64,000 bases of DNA from Amycolatopsis acididurans (GCF_012328925.1 NZ_JAAXLS010000007.1:1-64000), one strand, 5' to 3'; shown: positions 1-10,068, counted from the first letter of the stretch. Program-made: numbers and translations. Notes: generated by a model not told the origin, from the letters alone.

Positions 1-1
1 G

Positions 2-3000
2 CCCGAGCCCTCGGCCACCCGCCCCGAGGAGCCGCAGGCACCCGAAGCGGCGACGGAGGAGGAGCCCGAGACCCACGAGCCCCGCGACAAGGACGAAGAC
101 GGTGAGGACGGCGGCGGTCGCCGTCGTCGCCGTCGCGGACGCCGGGGTCGTGGCCGCGGCAAGGGGGGCGACGAGGGCACCGCTGCCGACGAGACCGCGG
201 AGCAGCAGGAAAAGCCCGACGAGTACAAGGCCGAGGAAGAGACCAAGCCCGAGCCTGAAACCGAGGGCGAGGACACCGAGGACAGCGACGAGGCCGAGGG
301 CGGCAGCCGCCGTCGTCGCCGTCGCCGTCGCCGCAAGGGCTCGGACGACGACACGGCCGACACCAGCGGTGACGACCCCGCGAACACCGTCGTGCACGTC
401 CGCGACAGCAAGAACGAGTCGGAGAAGAACGGCAAGAGCACCCAGGGTGACGGCGTGCGCAGCGTGCGCGGCTCGACCCGGCTCGAAGCCAAGCGCCAGC
501 GGCGCCGCGACGGCCGCGAGGCGGGCCGCCGCCGTGCCCCGATCCTGTCGGAGGCGGAGTTCCTGGCCCGGCGCGAGTCGGTCGAGCGCACGATGGTCGT
601 GGCCGAGCGCGGCGAGAACACCCAGATCGGCGTGCTCGAGGACGGGGTGCTGGTCGAGCACTTCGTGACCTCGCAGGGCAGCGGCTCGATCGTCGGCAAC
701 GTCTACCTCGGCCGCGTGCAGAACGTGCTGCCGTCGATGGAGGCGGCGTTCGTCGACATCGGCCGCGGCCGCAACGCCGTGCTCTACGCCGGTGAGGTCG
801 ACTGGGACGCCGCCGGCCTGGAGGGCAAGTCCCGCAAGATCGAGCAGGCGCTGTCCACCGGCGACAACGTGCTCGTGCAGGTCACCAAGGACCCGGTCGG
901 GCACAAGGGCGCCCGGCTGACCACGCAGATCTCGCTGCCGGGCCGGTTCCTGGTGTACGTGCCCGCCGGTGGTGCCACCGGTATTTCCCGCAAGCTGCCG
1001 GAGAACGAGCGGCGCAGGCTCAAGGACATCCTCAAGCGGATCGTGCCCGAGGACGCCGGGGTGATCATCCGCACCGCCTCGGAAGGGATCAGCGAGGAGG
1101 AGCTGGAGCGCGACGTCCGCCGCCTGAAGGCCCAGTGGGAGGTCATCAAGGAGAAGGCGGACTCGGCCACCGGCAAGGGCAAGAAGTCGTCGGCCCCGAC
1201 CATGCTCTACGAAGAGCCGGACCTGCTGGTCAAGGTGGTTCGCGACCTGTTCACCGAGGACTTCGCCAAGCTCGAGGTCCAGGGCGACACCGCGTGGGAG
1301 GTCATCAACGCCTACGTTCAGCACGTCGCGCCCGATCTGACCGACCGGCTCAAGCGCTACGTCGGCAACGACGACGTGTTCGGCGTCTACCGCATCGAGG
1401 AGCAGATCACCAAGGCGCTGGATCGCAAGGTGTGGCTGCCCTCGGGCGGGTACCTGGTGATCGACCGCACCGAGGCGATGACCGTCATCGACGTCAACAC
1501 CGGCAAGTTCACCGGTTCCGGGGGCAACCTCGAGGAGACGGTGACGCGCAACAACCTGGAGTCGGCGGAGGAGATCGTCCGGCAGCTGCGGTTGCGGGAC
1601 ATCGGCGGCATCATCGTGATCGACTTCATCGACATGGTGCTGGAATCCAACCGGGAGCTGGTGCTCAAGCGGCTGACCGAGTGCCTCGGCCGGGATCGCA
1701 CGCGGCACCAGGTCGCGGAGGTGACCTCGCTCGGTCTGGTGCAGATGACCAGGAAGAAGGTCGGCACCGGGCTGCTGGAGGCGTTCTCGACCACGTGTGA
1801 GCACTGCAAGGGCCGGGGCGTGGTCGTCTCGACCGAACCGCAGCGCACGAACGGGGCGAATGGCGGCGGCGGGAGCCAGCAGGGCTCGCGACGTTCGCGG
1901 GGCCGGGGCAAGAGCGAAGAGCACGCCGAGTCGCGCACCGAGCAGAACGCGCCCACGCCCGAGCAGCGGGAGTCCGTGGTGTCCGCGGTGCAGGCGATGG
2001 CCAACGCGGCGAAGCTGGCGGCCACCGGCAAGGCCGAGGACCACCCGAAGCAGCAGGTCTCCGACGACACCGCGAAGCCCGCCGCGGCATCGGACCAGCG
2101 GTCGAAGACCGGTCCGGACGAGACCGCGGCGAGCGAAGCGCCCAAGGCGGCTTCGGACGAAGCCACGGCGGCTGCGGAGGCCCCGACGCGCTCGAGGACC
2201 CGCCCCACCGGCAGGTCCCGGCGCGCCGTGTTCCGCGAACGCACCGATGCCAGGAAGGCGGCTGAAGCCGCCGCGGCCAGGGAAGCCGCCGAGTCGTCGG
2301 CGGTCGAGTCGGCGCAGGCCACGGCGGAGAGCTCGCAGACCGTGGAGAACGTGGCTCAGACCGAGAGCGAGGCCTCACCGGCCACGCCGACGGAGCCCGC
2401 TCCCTCGGCGAGCGACCGTGAGCCGAGCGCCAGCGCGGCCCTGAACGGCCACGCCACCCAACTGGGCGCGTCGGCACCCTCGCCCGAACGGCAGGCCGGT
2501 TCGGCGGCGGCAACGTCGCCCGAGGCGGCGGCGCCGTCTGCGCCCAGCAGCACGGCCCGGGCCGAGGGTGGGACGCCCACTCCTGACAGTGCCGCATCCC
2601 GCACCGGCGAGCCCAGCACTGCCGGGCCCGCAGGTGCTGCCTCCGGCATAGCGGCGCCCAGCACCGCCGAGTCCGGCGTTGCTGAGCCCGGCATGGCCGA
2701 GCCCACCACCGCTGAGCCCGACACGGCCGAGTCCGGCGTTGCCGAGCCCGCCACCGCCGAGTCCGGCGTTGCCGAGCCCGGCGCCGCCGGGTCCGGCACC
2801 GCTGCTGCTCACGCCGACGCCGCCGGGCACGCGGGTGCTGCGTCAGGCACGGCCGAGCCGGAGACCGCCGCTGCGGAGTCCCGGACCGGCACCGCTCAGC
2901 CCGGCGCTACCGGGGCCGCAGCGGTCTCCGAGTCCGGCACGGCGGCCGTTCACCCAGGCACCGCCACCAGCGCCGACCAGCCCGGTACCGGCACCGGCAC

Positions 3001-3313
3001 CGCCGCCAGCGGTGACCAGCCGGGCACCGCCGCCAGCGGTGGTCAGCCTGGTACGGCCCCCACCAGCGGCAACACGCCCAGCACGACCGAGGCGACCCCC
3101 GTCGCCGCGCCCAGCGGCGCCACCGCGGGCACGGACTCGGCCGCTGAGCACGCGGAGGGTGGCCGGGAGGTGCCCGAGCCCGGCACCGAGACGCCGGGAC
3201 AGGACTCCGACGTGAGCGTGCCGCAGCCGGCGGCGCGCACCACCCGCAGGCGTCCGCGCCGTGCGGCCTCGCGTCCGGCGGGGCCTCCGGTGCACGCCTC
3301 GGACCAGAGCTAA
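2..3313 (+). CDS. rne: Ribonuclease E/G family endoribonuclease (5' end outside window)
   Basis: Processes and decays RNA in the cytoplasm. The frame is open from base 2, so the start lies upstream and at least 1103 residues are present. Order: acidic tail with Arg-rich blocks (about 100-340); S1-like RNA-binding domain (about 690-960, GSIVGNVYLGRVQNVLP); catalytic core with both metal-binding aspartate segments, VIDVNTGK near 1485 and IVIDFIDM near 1615; and the Zn-link CEHCKGRG near 1795. After about 1850 comes a roughly 480-residue low-complexity Ala/Ser/Thr/Pro/Glu tail, typical of the non-conserved scaffold region of actinobacterial RNase E. The tail includes AEPG-type repeats (2666-2780). 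The next genes are rplU and rpmA, as in other actinobacteria. The family call is certain; E versus G naming is conventional. Confidence 0.95.
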   Translation, partial: PEPSATRPEEPQAPEAATEEEPETHEPRDKDEDGEDGGGRRRRRRGRRGRGRGKGGDEGTAADETAEQQEKPDEYKAEEETKPEPETEGEDTEDSDEAEGGSRRRRRRRRRKGSDDDTADTSGDDPANTVVHVRDSKNESEKNGKSTQGDGVRSVRGSTRLEAKRQRRRDGREAGRRRAPILSEAEFLARRESVERTMVVAERGENTQIGVLEDGVLVEHFVTSQGSGSIVGNVYLGRVQNVLPSMEAAFVDIGRGRNAVLYAGEVDWDAAGLEGKSRKIEQALSTGDNVLVQVTKDPVGHKGARLTTQISLPGRFLVYVPAGGATGISRKLPENERRRLKDILKRIVPEDAGVIIRTASEGISEEELERDVRRLKAQWEVIKEKADSATGKGKKSSAPTMLYEEPDLLVKVVRDLFTEDFAKLEVQGDTAWEVINAYVQHVAPDLTDRLKRYVGNDDVFGVYRIEEQITKALDRKVWLPSGGYLVIDRTEAMTVIDVNTGKFTGSGGNLEETVTRNNLESAEEIVRQLRLRDIGGIIVIDFIDMVLESNRELVLKRLTECLGRDRTRHQVAEVTSLGLVQMTRKKVGTGLLEAFSTTCEHCKGRGVVVSTEPQRTNGANGGGGSQQGSRRSRGRGKSEEHAESRTEQNAPTPEQRESVVSAVQAMANAAKLAATGKAEDHPKQQVSDDTAKPAAASDQRSKTGPDETAASEAPKAASDEATAAAEAPTRSRTRPTGRSRRAVFRERTDARKAAEAAAAREAAESSAVESAQATAESSQTVENVAQTESEASPATPTEPAPSASDREPSASAALNGHATQLGASAPSPERQAGSAAATSPEAAAPSAPSSTARAEGGTPTPDSAASRTGEPSTAGPAGAASGIAAPSTAESGVAEPGMAEPTTAEPDTAESGVAEPATAESGVAEPGAAGSGTAAAHADAAGHAGAASGTAEPETAAAESRTGTAQPGATGAAAVSESGTAAVHPGTATSADQPGTGTGTAASGDQPGTAASGGQPGTAPTSGNTPSTTEATPVAAPSGATAGTDSAAEHAEGGREVPEPGTETPGQDSDVSVPQPAARTTRRRPRRAASRPAGPPVHASDQS
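2666..2780 (+). repeat. Short in-frame tandem repeats in the RNase E tail
   Basis: A 25-bp unit beginning GCCGAGTCCGGCGTTGC occurs at 2666-2690 (one mismatch), 2726-2750 and 2756-2780. The offsets are 60 and 30 bp, so the period is a multiple of 15 bp and the repeats stay in frame. They encode degenerate AExGVAEPG-type pentapeptide pairs. This suggests recent slippage or duplication in a disordered region. Confidence 0.8.
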
Positions 3314-3332
3314 CTGCATTTCCCCACCCCGA

Positions 3333-3363
3333 TGTCAACTCCGGGTTGCACGCCACGTAACCT
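3333..3363 (+). promoter_or_regulatory. Possible rplU-rpmA promoter
   Basis: The 156-bp gap between rne and rplU has a TAACCT hexamer at 3358-3363 that fits the actinobacterial TANNNT -10 pattern. A weak -35-like TGTCAA lies at 3333-3338 with 19-bp spacing. This is a pattern guess only. Cotranscription from rne is equally possible. Confidence 0.3.
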
Positions 3364-3370
3364 AGAGAAC

Positions 3371-3391
3371 GGCCCGCGCGCTGTGCGGGCC
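3371..3391 (+). other. Hairpin in the rplU 5' leader
   Basis: GGCCCGC (3371-3377) pairs perfectly with GCGGGCC (3385-3391) around a 7-nt loop. There is no T-tract, so it is not a classic terminator. It sits in the leader of a ribosomal-protein operon, where autoregulatory structures are common. No known leader family was recognised. Confidence 0.4.
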
Positions 3392-3469
3392 ATGGCGCGA
3401 TCACTGGACCGCTGAGAAGTGGGCCGTGGCGCAAGCCCTCACCCATTGTCGAGTAAGCAGGAGACTTCC

Positions 3470-3784
3470 GTGTCGGCGTACGCGATCGTCAAGACCGGCG
3501 GCAAGCAGTACAAGGTGGCCGTCGGCGACGTCGTCGAGGTCGAAAAGCTCGAGGGCGAGCCGGGCACCGAGCACACCTTCCCCGCCGTGCTGTATGTCGA
3601 TGGCGGCGAGGTCACCACGGACGCCGACGCGTTGGCGAAGGTCTCGGTCACCGGCAAGGTCGTCGAGCAGACCAAGGGTCCCAAGATCCGTATCCACAAG
3701 TTCAAGAACAAGACCGGCTACCACAAGCGGCAGGGTCACCGGCAGAAGCTGACCCGTGTCGAGGTCACCGGAATCAGCAAGTAA
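3470..3784 (+). CDS. rplU: 50S ribosomal protein bL21
   Basis: Binds 23S rRNA in the large subunit. The 104-residue product has the typical N-terminus ([14 protein letters not shown]) and the C-terminal Lys/Arg-rich [12 protein letters not shown] segment. The start is the GTG at 3470, because the conserved protein begins there and AGGAG lies at 3459-3463. A frame extending to 3419 would add residues not seen in bL21. rpmA follows after 11 bp, so the two are one operon. Confidence 0.97.
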   Translation: MSAYAIVKTGGKQYKVAVGDVVEVEKLEGEPGTEHTFPAVLYVDGGEVTTDADALAKVSVTGKVVEQTKGPKIRIHKFKNKTGYHKRQGHRQKLTRVEVTGISK

Positions 3785-3795
3785 GGAGCTGAGCA

Positions 3796-4053
3796 ATGGC
3801 ACACAAGAAGGGTGCTTCCAGCTCCCGCAACGGCCGTGACTCCAACCCGCAGTACCTCGGCGTCAAGCGGTACGGCGGTCAGGTCGTGAAGGCGGGCGAG
3901 ATCCTGGTTCGCCAGCGTGGCACCAAGTTCCACCCCGGCGTGAACGTCGGCCGTGGCGGTGACGACACGCTGTTCGCTCTCGCCGCCGGTGCGGTGGAGT
4001 TCGGCTCCAAGGCTGGCCGCAAGTTGGTCAACATCGTCCCGGTCGAGGCCTGA
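3796..4053 (+). CDS. rpmA: 50S ribosomal protein bL27
   Basis: Large-subunit protein whose N-terminal tail reaches towards the peptidyl-transferase centre. The 85 residues show the canonical [16 protein letters not shown] start and the LGVKRYGGQ and [10 protein letters not shown] segments. The N-terminus lacks the cleavable extension seen in Firmicutes. AGGAG lies 8 bp upstream of the ATG. A strong terminator follows. Confidence 0.98.
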   Translation: MAHKKGASSSRNGRDSNPQYLGVKRYGGQVVKAGEILVRQRGTKFHPGVNVGRGGDDTLFALAAGAVEFGSKAGRKLVNIVPVEA

Positions 4054-4080
4054 GGCCCGCCGAGACACACAGCACCTCGA

Positions 4081-4126
4081 ACGAGGGGCGGGCCCGGAAC
4101 AAATCTGGGTCCGCCCCTCGTTTTTT
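4081..4126 (+). terminator. Rho-independent terminator after rpmA
   Basis: A 15-bp stem (4081-4095 with 4107-4121, one G-T pair) is closed by an 11-nt loop and runs into a run of six T (4121-4126). This is the clearest intrinsic terminator in the window. It separates rplU-rpmA from obg. Confidence 0.93.
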
Positions 4127-4161
4127 GCGTTGGTAGTCCTGAATAGACGGAAAGGCATGAC

Positions 4162-5607
4162 ATGGCGTCCCGGTTCGTTGACCGCGCGGTGATCCAGGTT
4201 GCCGCCGGCGACGGCGGGAACGGTTGCGCTTCGGTGCACCGCGAGAAGTTCAAACCACTCGGCGGCCCCGACGGCGGCAACGGCGGCAGCGGCGGCGACG
4301 TGCTGCTCGTCGTCGACCCCGGCGTGCACACGCTGCTGGACTTCCACTTCCGGCCGCACGCCAAGGCCGGCAACGGCAAGCAGGGCCAGGGCGGGCATCG
4401 CGCGGGATCGGCCGGCGAGACCCTCGAGCTGAAGGTGCCGGAAGGCACCGTCGTGCTGACCGAGGGCGGCGACGTGCTGGCCGACCTCACCGGCCCCGGC
4501 ACCACGTTCATCGCCGCACAGGGCGGGCGCGGCGGTCTCGGCAACGCGGCGCTCGCGTCGCGTGCCCGCAAGGCCCCCGGCTTCGCGCTGCTCGGTGAAC
4601 CGGGCGAGTCGCGGTCCCTGGTGCTGGAGCTGCGCTCGGTCGCCGATGTCGGGTTGGTCGGATTCCCCTCGGCGGGCAAGTCGTCGCTGATCTCGGTGCT
4701 GTCCGCGGCCAGGCCGAAGATCGCCGACTACCCGTTCACCACCCTCGCGCCCAACCTCGGTGTCGTGACGGCGGGGGAGACCGTGTTCACGATGGCCGAC
4801 GTGCCCGGGCTCATTCCCGGCGCGAGCGAGGGCAAGGGCCTGGGACTCGACTTCCTGCGGCACATCGAGCGCTGCGCGGTGCTCGTGCACGTCGTGGACT
4901 GTGCGACGTACGAGCCGGGGCGCGACCCACTGTCCGATGTGGACGCGCTGGAGAACGAACTGGCCCGCTACACCCCGGCCCTGGGCGGGGAGCTGGCCGA
5001 CCGGCCGCGGGTTGTCGTGCTGAACAAGGTGGACGTGCCCGAGGCGGCGGAGCTGGCCGAGATGGTGCGGACGGAGCTGGAGGCGCGCGGTCTGCCGGTG
5101 TTCGAGGTGTCCACCGCAACCCGGCAGGGCCTGCGGGAGCTGACCTTCGCGCTCGGCGCGGTCGTCGAGAAGTATCGCGCCGAACAGCCGACGCCGGCCG
5201 CGGAGCGGATCGTGCTGCGGCCACAGGCGGTGGACGACAACGGCTTCTCGGTGGAGGCCGACCCGCACGAGCCCGGCGGGTTCGTGGTGCGCGGGAATCG
5301 GCCGGAGCGCTGGATCCGTCAGACGAACTTCGGCAACGACGAGGCCGTCGGATACCTCGCCGACCGGCTCAACCGGCTGGGTGTGGAGGAGGAGCTGGCG
5401 CGTATGGGGGCGGAACCGGGCTGCCCCGTCACGATCGGCGACATGACGTTCGACTGGCAGCCCTCCACGCCGGGCGTCGCCACCTACCTCGCCGGTCGTG
5501 GGACAGATGTGCGCCTGGAGAACACCTCGCGTGTCTCGGCTGCGGAGCGCAAGGAAGCCCGGCGCGTCCGTCGCGACGGCGTCCCCGAAACGGACGATGA
5601 CGAGTGA
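4162..5607 (+). CDS. obg: GTPase Obg (ribosome assembly)
   Basis: Large-subunit assembly and stress GTPase of 481 residues. The glycine-rich Obg fold is N-terminal ([10 protein letters not shown]). It is followed by the G domain with G1 [10 protein letters not shown]3 DVPGLI and G4 NKVD, and a C-terminal OCT domain (about residues 340-420), then a charged tail. The start at 4162 follows GGAAAGG and gives the conserved SRFVDRAVI opening. The last codons overlap proB by 4 bp (GTGA), indicating translational coupling. Confidence 0.97.
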   Translation: MASRFVDRAVIQVAAGDGGNGCASVHREKFKPLGGPDGGNGGSGGDVLLVVDPGVHTLLDFHFRPHAKAGNGKQGQGGHRAGSAGETLELKVPEGTVVLTEGGDVLADLTGPGTTFIAAQGGRGGLGNAALASRARKAPGFALLGEPGESRSLVLELRSVADVGLVGFPSAGKSSLISVLSAARPKIADYPFTTLAPNLGVVTAGETVFTMADVPGLIPGASEGKGLGLDFLRHIERCAVLVHVVDCATYEPGRDPLSDVDALENELARYTPALGGELADRPRVVVLNKVDVPEAAELAEMVRTELEARGLPVFEVSTATRQGLRELTFALGAVVEKYRAEQPTPAAERIVLRPQAVDDNGFSVEADPHEPGGFVVRGNRPERWIRQTNFGNDEAVGYLADRLNRLGVEEELARMGAEPGCPVTIGDMTFDWQPSTPGVATYLAGRGTDVRLENTSRVSAAERKEARRVRRDGVPETDDDE

Positions 5608-6713
5608 GCCTCACCCGCAAGGCCGTCGCCGGTGCCGACCGGCTGGTGGTCAAGGTCGGTTCGTCGGCCCTGACCACGGCCGGCGCCGGCCTGGACTCCG
5701 CGCGGCTGGACGCCCTCGTCGACGCGATCGCCGATCGTATCGAGCGAGGTAGCCAGCTCGTGCTGGTCTCCTCCGGTGCCATCGGCGCCGGTCTGGCACC
5801 GTTGGCGCTCGGCAAGCGGCCGAGGGACCTGGCGACACAGCAGGCAGCGGCGAGCGTGGGCCAGCTCGCGCTCGCGCACGCCTACGCGGAGTCCTTCGGG
5901 AGGTATGCGCTCACGGTCGGCCAGGTGCTGCTGACCGCCGACGACGTGGTCCGCCGCGCGCATTACCGCAACGCGCAGCGCACGTTCTCCCGGCTACTGG
6001 CGTTGGGCGCGGTGCCGGTCGTCAACGAGAACGACACCGTGGCCACGGAGGAAATCCGGTTCGGCGACAATGACCGCCTCGCGGCCCTGGTGGCGCACCT
6101 CATCGGCGCCGACGCACTCGTCCTGCTGTCCGATGTGGACGGCCTGTACGACGGCGACCCGCGCGACGGCGCGACCCGCAAGATCACCGAGGTCTCCGGT
6201 GAGTCCGATGTGGACGGCATCACCGTGAAGATGTCGAGCTCCGGTCTCGGCACAGGCGGCATGGTGTCCAAGCTCGCGGCGGCGCGCACGGCGGCCGCGG
6301 CGGGCATCCCAGTGCTGCTCGCCGCAGCGGACGAGGCGGCGAAGGCCCTGAGCACGGCGGATGTCGGCACAGCCTTCGCAGCGGCCGACTCGCGCTTGTC
6401 CGCACGACGCTTCTGGCTCGGCTACGCGGCGGGCGTCACCGGTCGTCTGCAGCTGGACAACGGCGCGGTCGCCGCGGTCGTCAAACGCCGCCGATCGTTG
6501 CTGGCAGCCGGGATCACCGGCGTCGACGGCGATTTTCAGGCCGGGGACGTCGTCGAACTCGTTGACCCCGCGCAGCGCGTCATCGGCCGCGGCGTGGTCA
6601 ACTTCGACGCCACCGAGCTGCCCGACCTGATTGGCCGCTCCAGCCACGAACTCCCGCCGGAACAACGCCGAGAGGTCGTCCACGCGGACGATCTCGTCCC
6701 GCTGCGCCGGTAG
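5604..6713 (+). CDS. proB: Glutamate 5-kinase
   Basis: Phosphorylates L-glutamate with ATP, the first step of proline synthesis. The amino-acid kinase fold starts at [11 protein letters not shown] and includes the VSSGAIGAG loop and a [12 protein letters not shown] segment. A C-terminal PUA domain (about residues 270-350) gives the usual 369-residue length. The GTG start overlaps the obg stop. proA, often next in this order, is not here; a convergent helicase gene follows instead. Confidence 0.96.
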   Translation: MSLTRKAVAGADRLVVKVGSSALTTAGAGLDSARLDALVDAIADRIERGSQLVLVSSGAIGAGLAPLALGKRPRDLATQQAAASVGQLALAHAYAESFGRYALTVGQVLLTADDVVRRAHYRNAQRTFSRLLALGAVPVVNENDTVATEEIRFGDNDRLAALVAHLIGADALVLLSDVDGLYDGDPRDGATRKITEVSGESDVDGITVKMSSSGLGTGGMVSKLAAARTAAAAGIPVLLAAADEAAKALSTADVGTAFAAADSRLSARRFWLGYAAGVTGRLQLDNGAVAAVVKRRRSLLAAGITGVDGDFQAGDVVELVDPAQRVIGRGVVNFDATELPDLIGRSSHELPPEQRREVVHADDLVPLRR

Positions 6714-6900
6714 CACCGCCTCGCCCTGCGGCGCGTGGGCTTCCCGTCCCGTGCGCGATGGCGTGATTGATCTACGGCGAGGCGTCGATGGCGTGACCGC
6801 ATCACGACCGAGGCGGTGATGACGCAAGCCCAAAGGCGGCGCGACCACACGGCGATCTAGGCTGTCCGACGTCGGTGGACCACCTCCTTTCCGCTGATCA
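6714..6900. other. Gap between convergent proB and helicase genes
   Basis: 187 bp. Short similar stretches (GATGGCGTGA twice, near 6757 and 6788) are present. No gene or clear terminator was seen. Confidence 0.4.
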
Positions 6901-9006
6901 TCAGTTCGTTCCCGCCAGCGCGAACGGCAGTACCGCCGGCGCCCCGGCTCGGCGCAGGAGACGGGTGGCCATCGTCATCGTCCAGCCGGTGTCGACCAGA
7001 TCGTCCACCAGCAGCACCGGCCCTTCCAGAGCGGACAGAGCCGCCGTGAGGTCGTCGGGCACGGTCAGGCGCCCCCAGAGGTCGGCGACCCGTTGTGCGC
7101 TGTTCGCCTGGCGAGGCCGGTCGCCGGCGGCGTGCAGCGTGCCGAGGAAGGGAAGCCGTCCGATCTCGGCCAGCCGGGTGGCGAGGCTGTGCGTGAGCTT
7201 CGGCCGCCGCCCGGACGGCAGCGCCACAACACCGGCCGGACGTTGTGCCCACTCCCAGGAAGCCAGCACCGACACGCACGCCTGAAAAACCGGTGCGGGA
7301 ATTTCCCCGTCAGGTGCCGACGGTCCGACGAGTTCGCGTAGCCGGTTGCCCCAGCCCGCGTCGGTGAGCCTGCCGACCGTGCGCCCCGGTTCGGCCTGCT
7401 CCGTCTTCGCGATCCGGCCCGACAGCGGCACGTCGAGGGCGCTGAGCCCGGTCGGCCACTGCCGCCGTGGTGCCACCTCGACGCCCGGCCGTCGCAACCG
7501 TTGCCCGGTGGCCTCCACCACGTCGGTGGCGACGTCCGTCTGCCGATGATGTCCCGTGCAGTTGTCACATCGCCCGCACGGTGCCGCGTGCGGATCGTCG
7601 AGTTGGCGGAGCAGGAACTCCATCCGGCAGCCCGTGGTGGACTGGTAGTCGAGCATCGCCCGTTGCTCGGCGCCGCGTGCCTCGCTCACCCGGCCGTAGC
7701 GCTGCTCGTCGTACTCCCATGGCTGCCCCGTGGCCACCCAGCCTCCGCGTACCCGGCGCACTGCGCCGTCCACGTCGAGGACCTTCAGCACCATCTCCAG
7801 CCGCGACCGGGACAACTCGACCATCGGCTCCAGTGCGGCTGTCGACAATGGACGGTCCGCTGCCGCGAGGGCGTCGAGCACCTGGCTCACCCGGCGCTCC
7901 TCCGGGAAGGCCAGCGAGCTGAAGTAGTTCCAGATGTCCCTGTCTTCCCTGCCGGGCAACAGAATCACCTCGGCCCGCCGCACACCTCGGCCCGCACGCC
8001 CGATCTGCTGGTAGTAGGCGATGGGTGAGGAGGGTGCGCCGAGGTGGACGACGAAACCGAGATCCGGCTTGTCGAATCCCATGCCCAGCGCGGACGTGGC
8101 GATCAATGCCTTGACCCGGTTGGCCAGCAAATCCTCTTCGGCCGCCTCCCGCTCGGCCGGTTCCGTCTTTCCCGTGTACGCGGCCACTTCGTAGCCCTGC
8201 TCACGCAGCAACCCCGCCACGTCGTGGGCGGCCGCGACCGTGAGCGCGTAGATGATGCCCGATCCCGGCAGCTCGGCGAGCCGTTGGGACAGCCAGGCGA
8301 TCCGGGCCTCGGAGGTGGGGAGCTGCGCGACGGACAGGTGCAGGCTGTCCCGGTCGAGCGGTCCGCGCAGCACGAGCGTGTCGCTGCCACCGCCGAGCCC
8401 CAGCTGTTCCGCGACGTCGGTGACCACCCGGTCGTTCGCGGTCGCGGTGGTGGCGAGCACCGGTACACCGTCCGGCAGGTCCGTGAGCAATGTGCGCAGC
8501 CGGCGGTAGTCCGGCCGGAAATCGTGCCCCCAGTCGGACACGCAGTGTGCCTCGTCCACGACCAGCAGCCCGGTCGTCGCGGTGAGCTTGGGCAGGACCG
8601 TGTCGCGGAAATCGGGATTGTTGAGCCGTTCCGGGCTCACCAGCAGCACGTCGACCTCGCCGCCGGCGACCCGTGCCTGCACCTCGTCCCACTCCTGCGA
8701 GTTCGCCGAGTTGATGGTCGCGGCCTTGATGCCCGCCCTGGCCGCGGCCGCGATCTGGTTGCGCATCAAGGCGAGCAGCGGCGAGATGATCACCGTCGGA
8801 CCCGAGCCCTGTTCCCGGAGCAGCGCCGTGGCCAGGAAGTACACCGCGGATTTGCCCCATCCGGTGCGTTGCACGACGAGCGCACGCCGTCGCTCGGCGA
8901 CCAGTGCCTCGATGGCCGTCCACTGGTCCTCGCGCAGACGCGCGTTCTCACCGGCGAGTGCTCGCAGGAGTTCGCCGGCTCGTTCTTTCAGCTGCTGGAC
9001 GTTCAC
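6901..9006 (-). CDS. RecQ-like superfamily 2 DNA helicase with C-terminal phosphoribosyltransferase-like motif
   Basis: ATP-dependent 3'-5' helicase-type protein, 701 residues from the GTG at 9006 (VNVQQLKERAGELL). Motif I is QRTGWGKSAVYF, motif II VVDEAHCVSDWGHDF, and motif VI includes QQIGRAGRG. The RecQ zinc cluster is present (CRMEFLL...CGRCDNC). After about residue 500 the sequence leaves the RecQ plan. Near residue 664 it reaches VLLVDDLVDTGWTMT, which looks like the PRPP-binding loop of type I phosphoribosyltransferases (ComF-like). Upstream in-frame codons to 9201 read as non-coding composition. It lies between proB and nadD and is divergent from nadD. The helicase call is firm; the phosphoribosyltransferase part is inferred from one motif plus its position. 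Confidence 0.85.
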   Translation of the reverse strand: MNVQQLKERAGELLRALAGENARLREDQWTAIEALVAERRRALVVQRTGWGKSAVYFLATALLREQGSGPTVIISPLLALMRNQIAAAARAGIKAATINSANSQEWDEVQARVAGGEVDVLLVSPERLNNPDFRDTVLPKLTATTGLLVVDEAHCVSDWGHDFRPDYRRLRTLLTDLPDGVPVLATTATANDRVVTDVAEQLGLGGGSDTLVLRGPLDRDSLHLSVAQLPTSEARIAWLSQRLAELPGSGIIYALTVAAAHDVAGLLREQGYEVAAYTGKTEPAEREAAEEDLLANRVKALIATSALGMGFDKPDLGFVVHLGAPSSPIAYYQQIGRAGRGVRRAEVILLPGREDRDIWNYFSSLAFPEERRVSQVLDALAAADRPLSTAALEPMVELSRSRLEMVLKVLDVDGAVRRVRGGWVATGQPWEYDEQRYGRVSEARGAEQRAMLDYQSTTGCRMEFLLRQLDDPHAAPCGRCDNCTGHHRQTDVATDVVEATGQRLRRPGVEVAPRRQWPTGLSALDVPLSGRIAKTEQAEPGRTVGRLTDAGWGNRLRELVGPSAPDGEIPAPVFQACVSVLASWEWAQRPAGVVALPSGRRPKLTHSLATRLAEIGRLPFLGTLHAAGDRPRQANSAQRVADLWGRLTVPDDLTAALSALEGPVLLVDDLVDTGWTMTMATRLLRRAGAPAVLPFALAGTN

Positions 9007-9309
9007 GGGTCCACGTCTACCGCATCGGTCCGACAACGTCTCGCCGGAAAGCGAGCGAGTGGACACCTCGTGCGATTTGTGACGTAGAACACACTCGAGA
9101 AGCGCGTCACCGTCGGCGATCGGCGCGCTCTCATGCTGTGCCGGCCCACGGCGGAAGGGCCGGTGCGCCACCGGAGATTCCCCTCGTATCGCCGGCGGCA
9201 TGGCAGTGGCTCGAACCGCCAGGGGCGAGCCTGCCGGACGATCCGGCGCGTGGGCCCTGACCGGGGAGCCGGGATGGGTCCACGGCTGCCGCTATATACG
9301 CTCGATCGC
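9007..9309. other. Divergent intergenic region, helicase / nadD
   Basis: 303 bp shared by two divergent genes. It holds a 7-bp inverted repeat (CCGGCCC at 9141-9147, GGGCCGG at 9157-9163) and an AT-rich TATATA at 9293-9298, only 12 bp before the nadD ATG. The latter could be a -10 giving a nearly leaderless nadD mRNA. No SOS box was recognised. Confidence 0.4.
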
Positions 9310-9903
9310 ATGTCACCACGTCGCATCGGGGTCATGGGCGGCACGTTCGACCCCATCCACCACGGCCACCTCGTCGCGGCAAGCGAGGTACAAGCCCGCT
9401 TCGACCTCGACGAAGTGATCTTCGTGCCCACCGGGCAGCCGTGGCAGAAGACCGGGCGCCGGGTGACCAAGGCCGAGGACCGCTACCTGATGACCGTGAT
9501 CGCCACGGCGTCCAACCCGGTGTTCTCCGTCAGCCGCGTCGACATCGATCGAGGCGGCGAGACCTACACCGTGGACACGTTGCGTGACCTGCACCGGGAG
9601 TATCCCGAGGACGAGCTGTACTTCATCACCGGAGCCGACGCGCTCGAACAGATTCTGACGTGGCACAACGCCGACGGCCTGTTCACCTACGCGCATTTCA
9701 TCGGCGTCACCAGGCCGGGCTACCGGCTCAACGATCACCATCTGCCCAGTGGGAAGGTGAGCCTCGTGGAGGTCACCGCGATGGCGATCTCGTCCACCGC
9801 GTGCCGCGAACGGGTCGAACGCGGGGAGCCGATCTGGTACCTGGTACCCGACGGCGTGGTGCGTTACGTGGACAAGCGGCGCCTTTACCGCAAACCGGAG
9901 TGA
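9310..9903 (+). CDS. nadD: Nicotinate-nucleotide adenylyltransferase
   Basis: Adenylylates nicotinate mononucleotide to deamido-NAD in NAD synthesis. The 197-residue product has the nucleotidyltransferase [12 protein letters not shown] motif just after the start and the C-terminal [10 protein letters not shown] (ISSTxxR) motif. The ATG at 9310 was chosen because the family begins with (R)RIGVMGG; the longer frame upstream is Arg-rich and non-coding in character. rsfS follows, as in mycobacteria. Confidence 0.96.
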   Translation: MSPRRIGVMGGTFDPIHHGHLVAASEVQARFDLDEVIFVPTGQPWQKTGRRVTKAEDRYLMTVIATASNPVFSVSRVDIDRGGETYTVDTLRDLHREYPEDELYFITGADALEQILTWHNADGLFTYAHFIGVTRPGYRLNDHHLPSGKVSLVEVTAMAISSTACRERVERGEPIWYLVPDGVVRYVDKRRLYRKPE

Positions 9904-10068
9904 TCTGCGGGAGCGTCGCAGCGAGGAGGCCGTGAGGTCGACGGGGCGCGGAATTCGAAGCCGACCTCGATGATCTCGAACGGATGATCCAAGCGGTCGT
10001 AATCCGGGCGAAGGACGTGCCAGGTACCCTCGGTGGACTGACCGATGCCCAGCCGTGAGGGAGCAGGA

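Noticed and set aside
3736-5268. Long open frame antisense to rplU, rpmA and obg
   Set aside because: Covers three certain genes on the other strand and has no recognisable domain.
9141-9163. Inverted repeat between helicase and nadD as a terminator
   Set aside because: The genes are divergent, so no transcript ends there; no T-tract.
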